Assembly (NCBI GenBank): GCA_024641365.1
Contig: JAHEDF010000011.1
Coordinates: 1-21,915, forward strand
DNA: 21,915 nt
Source: Planctomycetota bacterium
Lineage (GTDB): Bacteria; Planctomycetota; UBA11346
Direction of reading: 5' to 3'
Each line of letters starts with the position of its first letter. Within the stretch, counting starts at the first letter, position 1. The position numbers were made by a program, and so were the translations under genes. Under the pieces are notes generated by a model, which made no database searches, had not been told where the DNA came from, and worked only from the letters and a program-made list of their open reading frames with translations. Shown here in pieces: positions 8,326 to 15,180 of the stretch.

Positions 8326-9708
8326 TTATTGTGAAATTTGACTACGCATCAGTGACAGAAGAACACGCATACGAGCCCACGATTTTTCCCATGCGGAAAA
8401 TTGTTTTACTCGACCTGGATCAGTTAGATTATCGAGATGCCACATGAGATTAACAAAATCGGTTATGTGACGTCGTGCTTGTATTTCGTCACATACAGGC
8501 GCCTGGGTCTCTGCCAATAAATAAGTGGGAGCGGTAATAAATGAGATGGCGGGTATACCGTTATCGAATAAAGCTTCGCCCTCACCAAAATGACGTAAAG
8601 CGCTGGGTGAGACGACATAGGCGTCAGATAAATTCGACCAAATGTTTTGTAGCGATTGGTACAAAGGTGTGGTTGTGGCATACAGCACGGTTGGCGCTTC
8701 CGCAGAAGATGTCTTGTTTTGACGAGCGCCTAGATGTTCCATGACACAACCGCAAACAGCATGCGCCTGATTTTTTCCACCTGCCCAATAGTGACGATGA
8801 CGCGCTAACCAGCCATGTGCAGCTTGTCCGTGTGAGGTGACAGCGGGAAACCGGAAATGGCCGCTCAGTAATAAAAAAATAAAACGTCGCTTATGTGCAC
8901 GTTGAGCGGCTTGCTCGGCTAAATGTAGTAACGCAACAAAGCCATTTTCTTCAACTTGATTAGTGCCATCGCTGTGTGTGATAAATAAAATAGTTTCATC
9001 ATTTATTTCACCAGGTGACTCCACCCAAATACTCTCACTAACAGCCTCTTCCCAAGATGCCTGGATAACAAGTTGTGCTGATACATTTTGTTTGCAGGCC
9101 TGGATAACAGCATGCGCTGATTCATCTGCTACCCACAACGCTGGTATATCACAATAATCCTGGGTGAACGGTACATATTGGTCGGCGGCATCTGTTGCCG
9201 ATAAACCTTCCCAAACAAAAATAACCGCTTTAACTCCAGCGTGTTTGGCGGCTGATAAATCACGCGCGAAAATTTCGGCGCTCACAACCGGATGTTGGAC
9301 TGCAGGTAGTGATGTATCATCCCATGCGGTAAAAAAATATTTTCCAGGAAACGCAATATGCGGTACACGAACGACAGCAATGGCATTACGTGCAGCAGCC
9401 CACTTTTTTTTAAGTCCTGTAACGGAAACTAATGGTCCGACAATACCATCAGTATTGGTAGTGCCGCTATATGGATACACAGATGAAATCGAAATAGCTG
9501 TGCCGTTAATGTATAAACTCACAGCGTTTGGCTGATCAATAAACCAACGACGAAATGGTCGTAATTCACGCTGCACATGATAACCAATTTTTTCAAAACG
9601 TTCAGTGACATAGCCAACCAATGAGCGATGCGCAGGTGCCCCCGTTAAACGTGAACCGCAGCGAGCAAGATAAGCGAGGTCAGCCGTAATATGATCGACC
9701 AAAGTCAT
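8326..9708 (-). CDS. PA-domain / M28-like putative metallopeptidase with altered metal ligands
   Basis: This 460-aa protein resembles aminopeptidase-like M28 proteins with a protease-associated (PA) insert. The PA-like part (about 130-215) holds the AAKHAGVKAVIFV and DIPALWV strands. The catalytic-type fold follows: FITHSDGTN (His245, Asp247), EENG (253-256), LLLSGHF (His284) and CVMEHLGA (Glu324, His325). Classical M28 enzymes use H-x-D, then Asp, an EE pair, Asp and His; here the Asp is Glu, the EE pair is absent and no clear final His is seen. The retained H, E, E and H residues could form another metal site, as I recall in relatives with 'TDG.N..EENG' and 'EHLG'. No signal peptide, so it is predicted cytosolic. 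AGGA about 7 nt before the ATG supports the start. Not obviously linked to its neighbours. Confidence 0.7.
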   Translation of the reverse strand: MTLVDHITADLAYLARCGSRLTGAPAHRSLVGYVTERFEKIGYHVQRELRPFRRWFIDQPNAVSLYINGTAISISSVYPYSGTTNTDGIVGPLVSVTGLKKKWAAARNAIAVVRVPHIAFPGKYFFTAWDDTSLPAVQHPVVSAEIFARDLSAAKHAGVKAVIFVWEGLSATDAADQYVPFTQDYCDIPALWVADESAHAVIQACKQNVSAQLVIQASWEEAVSESIWVESPGEINDETILFITHSDGTNQVEENGFVALLHLAEQAAQRAHKRRFIFLLLSGHFRFPAVTSHGQAAHGWLARHRHYWAGGKNQAHAVCGCVMEHLGARQNKTSSAEAPTVLYATTTPLYQSLQNIWSNLSDAYVVSPSALRHFGEGEALFDNGIPAISFITAPTYLLAETQAPVCDEIQARRHITDFVNLMWHLDNLTDPGRVKQFSAWEKSWARMRVLLSLMRSQISQ

Positions 9709-9733
9709 ATGGCTGTCCTATTTACTCCATACT

Positions 9734-9761
9734 CTATTATTCAAGCTGTTAACCTTGTCTA
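9734..9761 (-). promoter_or_regulatory. Putative promoter of the M28-like gene
   Basis: Read on the minus strand: TAGACA (9761-9756), a 16-nt spacer, then TAATAG (9739-9734), about 25 nt before the ATG at 9708. A moderate match to a sigma-70-type promoter. Confidence 0.4.
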
Positions 9762-9853
9762 TAAAGATAGAACTGAAAACAGTAAATGCCGTTGGTACTC
9801 ATTTCGCAATGTGGCGAATTTATTAAGTGACCTCACCTAGGACGATACAGAAC

Positions 9854-9868
9854 CACGTGCCGCACGTG
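9854..9868. repeat. Perfect 15-nt palindrome CACGTGC-C-GCACGTG
   Basis: Two 7-bp arms are separated by one base, and each arm contains the CACGTG hexamer, itself palindromic. The spacing looks more like a dimeric repressor operator than an RNA hairpin, because a one-base loop cannot form without opening the stem. Confidence 0.5.
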
Positions 9869-10176
9869 TGTTTGCGCTGGTCTTCATGAGAGGTCTTTGT
9901 GAGGGACAACCATAATAAAGGACCTTCGATGACCCAGATCCTAGACAACATGTCGACTGATAGATCGTAATAACCTCTGTTACTATAGGGGTTAACGAAT
10001 GTATAACTATATGATAGTACAAATTATCTATTCCTTAGGATGGATTGCACAGTGCCGCAAACGAGCAGTGGACGTGCGCGCTCGCTGCGCATTATCGCCC
10101 GCCATCTCTCCCTCTTTCGTTGCTAATGATGGTTGGCTGGCCGCATGATTGCTGTGTTCACTGCCTCCACTTTTGT

Positions 10177-10184
10177 AAAGGAAA
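10177..10184 (+). promoter_or_regulatory. Ribosome binding site fixing the start of the PVC dehydrogenase
   Basis: AAAGGAAA lies 4 nt before ATG 10189, with its AAGGA core 6 nt away. It precedes the only in-frame ATG followed by a signal peptide, so the open frame upstream to 10045 is untranslated. Confidence 0.65.
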
Positions 10185-10188
10185 TCGT

Positions 10189-11931
10189 ATGCGTCATTTT
10201 TTCGTAGTAGCGCTGTGTATGACAACAGCTTCGCTTAGTGCTGCGGATGGGGTCAGTCCTCAGGATAGTATTGCCTCAATTACTGTACCTGATGGTTTTA
10301 ATGTCCAATTAGTTGCGGCAGAGCCGACCATTAAACAACCCGTTGCATTTACTATTGATGCGCGTGGTCGCTTGTGGGTGTTGGAAAATGTGAGTTATCC
10401 CAATTGTCCAGGAAAACCAGAAAATCGCATTGTGATATTAGAAGATGTCGATGGTGATGGAGAAAACTGGACGCAAAAAATATTTTATGACACCTTACCT
10501 TTTGCGACGGGAATCCAAGTTGGATTTGGCGGTGTTTATGTTGGTGCACCGCCAAATTTATTATTTTTTCCTGATGCGAATGGTGACGATGTGCCAGATG
10601 GTGACGCCCAGGTGTTGTTAGACGGCTGGGGTCGCGAAGATACCCACGAAACATTGAATAATTTTACCTGGGGCCCAGACGGGTGGTTATACGGTACACA
10701 TGGCGTATTTACGCATTCAAAAGTGGGTGCTCCTGGAACTGCAGAAAAGGATCGGGTGAAAATAAATGCCGGTGTGTGGCGTTACCATCCAACCAGCAAA
10801 CAATTTGAATTATTTTGTGAGGGCGCCAGTAATCAGTGGGGTATTGATTGGAATGATCAGGGCGATGCTTTTTTTACCGCCTGCGTGATTCCACATTTAT
10901 ACCACGCTATTCAAGGTGCGCGTTACCAACGTCAGTCCGGACAACATTTTAATAAGTCGACTTTTGAAGACATTAAAACCATCACGAAATTCAAGTATGA
11001 ACGCGCAGCCTATTGTGGTGCGACCATTTATTTAGGCGGACTTTTTCCAGACGAATATCGTAATACCTTATTTTTTAACGATATTCACCTAAGCCGCGTA
11101 CGAAACGAAGCGCTAACGCGCAATGGTTCTGGGTATATGAATAATAAACGCCCAGATTTTATGGTCTGTAGCGATTCGTGGTTTCGTACACTCAGCATTC
11201 AATATGGACCCGACGGCAGTGTGTTTATCAATGATTGGTTTGACAAAGTACATTGTCATCAGCAACGCGCAGAAACAGATCGCAGTAATGGTCGCTTATA
11301 TAAAGTCGGGTATAAGGAGCGCAAAAATACGGTCGTCGATTTAATGAAATTGGACAATAATGCCTTAGTGCAGCATCAACTCAATAATAATGAATGGTAT
11401 GTGCGCACGGCGCGCCGCATTTTACAAGAACGTGGTCCGGATCCCACTGTGCATGCGGCGTTGCTCGACATTTTGAAAAATAATTCGGATGACACGCGGC
11501 AGTTACGTGCGCTATGGGCCTTACATGTGACCAAAGGATTAACGGAAGAAGCGGCTCTTGAACAATTTCATAATAAAAGCGAACACGTCCGCGCGTGGGC
11601 TATTCAATTACTATGCGAATCACAAGCACCCTCGGCTGCGGTGCTTGCTGAATTTGAACACCTGGCGGAAACTGAAGAATCGGCCAAAGTACGCCTTTTT
11701 TTAGCAGCGGCATTACAACGCATGCCAGTGGCTGCACGTTGGCCCATTGTAAATAAATTAGTGTTACATGAACAAGATGACACCGATCATAATATTCCTC
11801 TGATGGTGTGGTATGGTATTGAACCGGCGATAGCGAGTGACCGTAAGGCAGCGCTGACCTTAATGCGCACCACGAAACTACGTAAATTACGTGATTTTAT
11901 TCCGCGTCGTTTAGGTGGAGGCGATGAATAA
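10189..11931 (+). CDS. PVC-type membrane-bound dehydrogenase, N-terminal beta-propeller half (Piru_Ver_Nterm type), exported
   Basis: The 580-aa product starts MRHFFVVALCMTTASLSA, a clear signal peptide. A six-bladed-propeller-like domain follows, with family landmarks: VPDGFNVQLVAAEP, DARGRLWVLENVSYP, ILEDVDGDG, NNFTWGPDGWLYGTHG, NQWGIDWND and SNGRLYKV. The last ~150 residues form alpha-helical HEAT-like repeats. Homologues in Planctomycetes and Verrucomicrobia are usually about 1000 aa, with a CxxCH haem domain at the C-terminus. Here the frame stops after the helical part and the haem domain is in the next gene, overlapping by one base (TAATG), so the two are translationally coupled and probably form one complex. 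The likely role is periplasmic oxidation of a sugar or alcohol, with electrons passed to the haem. Substrate unknown. Confidence 0.88.
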   Translation: MRHFFVVALCMTTASLSAADGVSPQDSIASITVPDGFNVQLVAAEPTIKQPVAFTIDARGRLWVLENVSYPNCPGKPENRIVILEDVDGDGENWTQKIFYDTLPFATGIQVGFGGVYVGAPPNLLFFPDANGDDVPDGDAQVLLDGWGREDTHETLNNFTWGPDGWLYGTHGVFTHSKVGAPGTAEKDRVKINAGVWRYHPTSKQFELFCEGASNQWGIDWNDQGDAFFTACVIPHLYHAIQGARYQRQSGQHFNKSTFEDIKTITKFKYERAAYCGATIYLGGLFPDEYRNTLFFNDIHLSRVRNEALTRNGSGYMNNKRPDFMVCSDSWFRTLSIQYGPDGSVFINDWFDKVHCHQQRAETDRSNGRLYKVGYKERKNTVVDLMKLDNNALVQHQLNNNEWYVRTARRILQERGPDPTVHAALLDILKNNSDDTRQLRALWALHVTKGLTEEAALEQFHNKSEHVRAWAIQLLCESQAPSAAVLAEFEHLAETEESAKVRLFLAAALQRMPVAARWPIVNKLVLHEQDDTDHNIPLMVWYGIEPAIASDRKAALTLMRTTKLRKLRDFIPRRLGGGDE

Positions 11932-13121
11932 TGTGGTATCGGATATTATCTCTTTGCTGTCTTAATGCCTGTTTATTGCTGCCACTTGTCGCAGAAGAAA
12001 AACCGGGCGTTGATCCAATCGCAGCAGAATTATTAGCAGAAGTCGTCAGTGTTGATGCAGATTTACAACGGAGTTTATTGGCTGGTGTGATCCAAGGTAT
12101 GTCAGGTATGCGCAGCGGTGTTGCTCCAGCTGTTTGGAGCACGTTAGCAACCAAATTGCAAGCGAGCGAATTAGCATCCGTGCGAATTTATGCCTGGCAC
12201 TTGGCTGGTCTCTATGGAGATAAACAAGCAGCAGCAGCGCTGCGAACGGTGCTTAAGGACAACACGTTAGATCTAAAAGAACGACGACGTGCTTTAAAAG
12301 CGCTCCTTCATATTCATCCAGAAAACTTACACGTCGATTTGCTGCAATTATTATCGGACGATGCTATGCGATCGTTAGCATTAAGGGCGGTGCATGAATA
12401 TGACCATGAAGCTATCGCTCTGACATTAATAAATGGTTACTCATCATGGTCAGTTGCTGAACAACGAGATGCGTTACATGCCTTAAGTTGTCGTGTAAGT
12501 ACCGCACATGCGTTGTTAGCTGCCGTAGAAACCGATAAAATTCCCTTAGTACATTTAACCGCATCTGTCATTCGCCAATTATCAATTTTAAGTGATGCGC
12601 GAGTTAATGACTTTATTGCTAAACGGACCACGGGCGTAGCGCCAGATTCATTAGCCGAAGTAGAACGCTTAAAATCTGTTTTAACGACAGCGGTTATTGC
12701 GACGGGCGACGCAAAAAGAGGAAAAGTTTTATTTGAAAGTACCTGTGCCCAATGCCATATGTTATTTGGCGGCACAGGTAATTTGGGTCCTGATTTAACC
12801 GGACTTAATCGCCCCGATTTAGATTGGATACTCAAAAATGTGTTAGACCCCTCTGCTATAATGGGTGGTGGACAAGAATTAGTAGTGGCTCGGATGAAGG
12901 ATAATCGCGTTATTGCGGGCATGCAGCGCGAAGACACCAATGGCTATTATTCCTTACAAAATGAAAGCGGATTATTTGTGTTGCTAAAAAATGAAATTGC
13001 CTCGTATGAACCGACCAAGGGATCTACCATGCCGAATGGTTTATTCCGCAGCTGGAATACCCAACAACTAGCAGATTTTCTTAGTTATTTTCAAAGAAGT
13101 GCTCAACTGGCTGATGAATAA
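11931..13121 (+). CDS. HEAT-repeat protein with C-terminal Pirellula/Verrucomicrobium-type haem-binding (CxxCH) domain, exported
   Basis: The 396-aa product begins with its own signal peptide (MWYRILSLCCLNACLLLPLVA, cleaved near residue 21). Helical HEAT-like repeats occupy about 30-235. A class I cytochrome c-like domain follows: GDAKRGKVLFESTCAQCH, with haem attached at Cys272 and Cys275 and axial His276. It continues GNLGPDLTGLNR and ends STMPNGLF, where Met367 is the probable sixth ligand. In related PVC proteins this domain is the C-terminus of the dehydrogenase encoded just upstream; together the two proteins (580 + 396 aa) equal one such fused protein. The one-base overlap argues for a stable 1:1 complex. 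It should carry electrons from the dehydrogenase to the respiratory chain. Cytochrome c maturation genes are not in the window. Confidence 0.88.
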   Translation: MWYRILSLCCLNACLLLPLVAEEKPGVDPIAAELLAEVVSVDADLQRSLLAGVIQGMSGMRSGVAPAVWSTLATKLQASELASVRIYAWHLAGLYGDKQAAAALRTVLKDNTLDLKERRRALKALLHIHPENLHVDLLQLLSDDAMRSLALRAVHEYDHEAIALTLINGYSSWSVAEQRDALHALSCRVSTAHALLAAVETDKIPLVHLTASVIRQLSILSDARVNDFIAKRTTGVAPDSLAEVERLKSVLTTAVIATGDAKRGKVLFESTCAQCHMLFGGTGNLGPDLTGLNRPDLDWILKNVLDPSAIMGGGQELVVARMKDNRVIAGMQREDTNGYYSLQNESGLFVLLKNEIASYEPTKGSTMPNGLFRSWNTQQLADFLSYFQRSAQLADE

Positions 13122-13154
13122 TAAATAACCTTTCGTTACCGATACAAAACGTGC

Positions 13155-13160
13155 AAAGGA
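13155..13160 (+). promoter_or_regulatory. Ribosome binding site of the AraC-type regulator gene
   Basis: AAAGGA lies 7 nt before ATG 13168, an ideal spacing. It favours ATG 13168 over the in-frame GTG at 13165. Confidence 0.55.
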
Positions 13161-13167
13161 TGTCGTG

Positions 13168-14034
13168 ATGATTTCGCTCGAAACACCTTCCTTCCATGAA
13201 CCGAAAACAACAAGCGGAACATTCGTCCTTGATGTCGATGTCCCACGCGCTGGCGTTTCAGTCGTCCATGATCAACATTTTTGTATAAATCGCCCCCAGG
13301 GTTCTGGGGATTATTTATTTTTACATTTTTTAACACCTATCCAAATTCGTTCCGTACACGGTTTAAGTGAAGCGCCTGCAGGTTCGTGTTTGTTATACGC
13401 ACCGGGCTTTCATCAGTGGTACCGTGGTGTTAATGCGGGTTTCACTCATCATTGGTGCCATTTTGGCGGAGATTCTGCAAACGCGTTAGTGCAGCGTTTT
13501 AACATACCAGTGAACACGATTTTATTATTAGGTGGTATGGATTTCGTTCCGGCATTAATTAGTGATATGCGGCGAGAACGGGTTAGTACCGAAGCGTTTT
13601 CTGGTCCAGCACGTGCTTTACTGGTTGCTGAATTATTAATTAATTTATCACGTCGCTGCCAACAACCCAATAGTGTGTTGTTGTCTCCGCAACAAGCGGA
13701 AACCCATGAAAAATTTCATGCCTTGCGTAAACGTATGCAAGATTCATTAACGCGTCATTGGAGTGTTGCTGAAATGGCGGCGTTGGTCCATCTTAGCGAA
13801 TCACGTTTCGCTGCTTTATACACGACTATTTTTGCTATCAGTCCGACCGAAGATCTAATTCGTGCGCGCATAGAAAAAGCACGGTGGTTGCTGACCACGA
13901 CCAATCTCGCGATAAAGCAGGTGGCAGCGCAAAGTGGTTTTGCCAATCTGCATTATTTTAGTCGTTTGTTTCATCGCCGCGTTGGTTGTGCACCGCGTGA
14001 TTATCAGCGTCGGCATCTATTAGTGGCGAAATAG
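13168..14034 (+). CDS. AraC/XylS-family transcriptional regulator
   Basis: A 288-aa DNA-binding regulator. The N-terminal ~150 residues form a cupin-type ligand-binding domain (strands around DYLFLHFLTPIQI and GSCLLYAPGFHQWY). The C-terminal ~100 residues (about 190-285) are a double helix-turn-helix: WSVAEMAALVHLSESRF is the first helix pair, and IKQVAAQSGFANLHYFSRLFHRRVGCAPRDYQRR is the family signature. The gene starts 46 bp after the cytochrome-domain gene on the same strand and may be in its operon. AraC proteins with this architecture usually activate sugar-use genes on binding a sugar or derivative, so it may control the dehydrogenase pair, the sulfatase or the exported genes nearby; that link is inferred. 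An ATG-TCG-TGA minicistron overlaps its ribosome site. Confidence 0.9.
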   Translation: MISLETPSFHEPKTTSGTFVLDVDVPRAGVSVVHDQHFCINRPQGSGDYLFLHFLTPIQIRSVHGLSEAPAGSCLLYAPGFHQWYRGVNAGFTHHWCHFGGDSANALVQRFNIPVNTILLLGGMDFVPALISDMRRERVSTEAFSGPARALLVAELLINLSRRCQQPNSVLLSPQQAETHEKFHALRKRMQDSLTRHWSVAEMAALVHLSESRFAALYTTIFAISPTEDLIRARIEKARWLLTTTNLAIKQVAAQSGFANLHYFSRLFHRRVGCAPRDYQRRHLLVAK

Positions 14035-14074
14035 GCAATAAATACAGCATATAGGCAGCACCATGTAGCTTGTC

Positions 14075-14102
14075 TTTACACAGTAGGGACGCTTTCCATA
14101 CT
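14075..14102 (+). promoter_or_regulatory. Putative promoter of the lipoprotein gene (possibly leaderless)
   Basis: TTTACA (14075-14080), a 16-nt spacer, then CATACT (14097-14102). A start about 7 nt after the -10 box would fall at 14109-14110, directly before ATG 14111, giving a leaderless mRNA. This fits the absence of a Shine-Dalgarno. Confidence 0.4.
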
Positions 14103-14110
14103 GCCCTTCC

Positions 14111-15070
14111 ATGCGCCAGCTCATAGTATTACTTGTCGTGCTCGTTATGCTGCCGGGCTGTTTGGATTCTACGCGAACGCCAACACTCAAAGAAACCATT
14201 AATCCTGAAAATGTCGATCAAGAGCGCATTAATGCGGCGGAAGCAGAAATGGTCGCCATTGAAAAAGAATTACAGCAATATGCCGGTTTAGGTCCAGCTG
14301 AGCGCTATGCGGCAGAAGCAAAAATGGAACCACGTTTAGAACGTGCGGTAAAAAAGGCAGCGGGCACACGTATTGAAAATAAAGCAATTTATTTTTTGGC
14401 GAATTGGCGTTACACCTATCAAAATGGTGATGGGGTTGAGCCATTATTAAATCAAATGTTTGCGCTGCCATCGCCAGCATTAAAATCAAATGCCGAACGC
14501 ATGTTGGTTATGTTGCGCTTACGACAAGGTCGCGTTCCAGAAGCACGGAACATGGCAGAGCAATTGGTCAATCGTATTCCTGAATTTTCACCGTTATTAG
14601 ATTTTGTTGTCTTTCATGAAACGGTCGGTTCAGCAGCACCGCATATTATCAGTAATAATTTAACTGGTGGACCCGACGAACCAGTGGCTAAACGGAGCGA
14701 GCCATGGTTGTTTTATTTATTTATTGATGCACTGGATGAAAACGCGCTCTATTTAATTGATCGTTATTTAGATGCGTTATCCATTTTACCGGCTAATGAA
14801 CGTCGCTTAGTGTGCGTGACCTTTGAAGCAAATTTATTAAGTGCGACGGCGCGTGTGCGTTCTCTGTCCCGTGCGAGTGATATTGATTTATTATGGGCAA
14901 ATCCCAATAAAGGCGGCAATGTAGAGCAATGGCGCAAGGAATGGAAATTACCCCCACAAAATCCACACATTGCCTTATTAGGTCCGGGACCCAATCGCAC
15001 CATTATGTCGGTGGAGGTTACTCCAGAGACACTCAAAGAATTATTGTCAGCCACTGTACCAAAAAAATAA
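14111..15070 (+). CDS. Predicted lipoprotein of unknown function, helical-repeat body
   Basis: This 319-aa protein has a classical lipoprotein signal: MRQLIVLLVVLVM, then lipobox LPGC with Cys17 as the lipidation site. The mature part is charged and mostly helical, with alternating Ala/Leu/Arg/Glu in segments of about 35 residues (e.g. 45-75, 120-160), resembling TPR-like repeats. It ends with a short Lys tail. No catalytic motif was recognised. It is most likely a scaffold or assembly factor at the membrane. The ATG has no Shine-Dalgarno, and a promoter-like sequence ends just before it. Its relation to the downstream hydrolase is unclear; 110 bp with possible terminator hairpins and a new promoter separate them. 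Confidence 0.75.
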   Translation: MRQLIVLLVVLVMLPGCLDSTRTPTLKETINPENVDQERINAAEAEMVAIEKELQQYAGLGPAERYAAEAKMEPRLERAVKKAAGTRIENKAIYFLANWRYTYQNGDGVEPLLNQMFALPSPALKSNAERMLVMLRLRQGRVPEARNMAEQLVNRIPEFSPLLDFVVFHETVGSAAPHIISNNLTGGPDEPVAKRSEPWLFYLFIDALDENALYLIDRYLDALSILPANERRLVCVTFEANLLSATARVRSLSRASDIDLLWANPNKGGNVEQWRKEWKLPPQNPHIALLGPGPNRTIMSVEVTPETLKELLSATVPKK

Positions 15071-15072
15071 TA

Positions 15073-15106
15073 ACCGCAGTAAAGCGGTATGATAAATAAG
15101 TATCAT
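15073..15106 (+). terminator. Tandem small hairpins after the lipoprotein gene
   Basis: ACCGC (15073-15077) pairs with GCGGT (15084-15088), directly followed by ATGATA (15089-15094) pairing with TATCAT (15101-15106). The stems are short and there is no strong T-run, so this is a weak terminator candidate. Confidence 0.3.
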
Positions 15107-15136
15107 TTGACAGTAGTTGAGAACGTTACTTGTAAT
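15107..15136 (+). promoter_or_regulatory. Putative promoter of the alpha/beta hydrolase gene
   Basis: A perfect TTGACA -35 box (15107-15112), an 18-nt spacer, and TGTAAT (15131-15136) as the -10. It lies about 45 bp before the start codon. Confidence 0.5.
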
Positions 15137-15170
15137 AATACTGGCTAAAGCTATGACGCGCGAAACGCAC

Positions 15171-15175
15171 GGAGG
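15171..15175 (+). promoter_or_regulatory. Strong Shine-Dalgarno of the alpha/beta hydrolase gene
   Basis: GGAGG lies 5 nt before ATG 15181. It is the best ribosome site in the window and stands out because several neighbouring genes have none. Confidence 0.7.
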
Positions 15176-15180
15176 CGATC

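Larger units (their letters stand above)
9762..10188. other. Non-coding region with nested inverted repeats upstream of the PVC dehydrogenase gene
   Basis: I see no convincing gene. Structure is concentrated at 9805-9905: TTCGC/GCGAA around 9803-9818, CCTCAC (9831-9836) pairing with GTGAGG (9899-9904), and inside it the perfect 7-bp inverted repeat CACGTGC-C-GCACGTG (9854-9868). An alternative pairing GACCTC (9829-9834) with GAGGTC (9890-9895) competes with the outer stem. The stretch 10040-10130 is clearly more GC-rich than its surroundings. It may hold an operator or a structured leader; no known riboswitch class was recognised. Confidence 0.35.

Noticed and set aside
9164..9535. A 123-codon plus-strand frame inside the M28-like gene
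   Set aside because: It is antisense to a frame with clear family motifs; no signal or motif of its own.
10045..10188. A 48-residue N-terminal extension of the PVC dehydrogenase frame
   Set aside because: The sequence has unusual composition for a protein start, lacks a ribosome site, and precedes a perfect signal peptide with its own AAAGGAAA. It is an untranslated open frame.
12437..12940. A 167-codon open frame on the minus strand
   Set aside because: It lies wholly inside the haem-domain gene, has no recognisable family, and its composition mirrors the opposite strand. It is a shadow.
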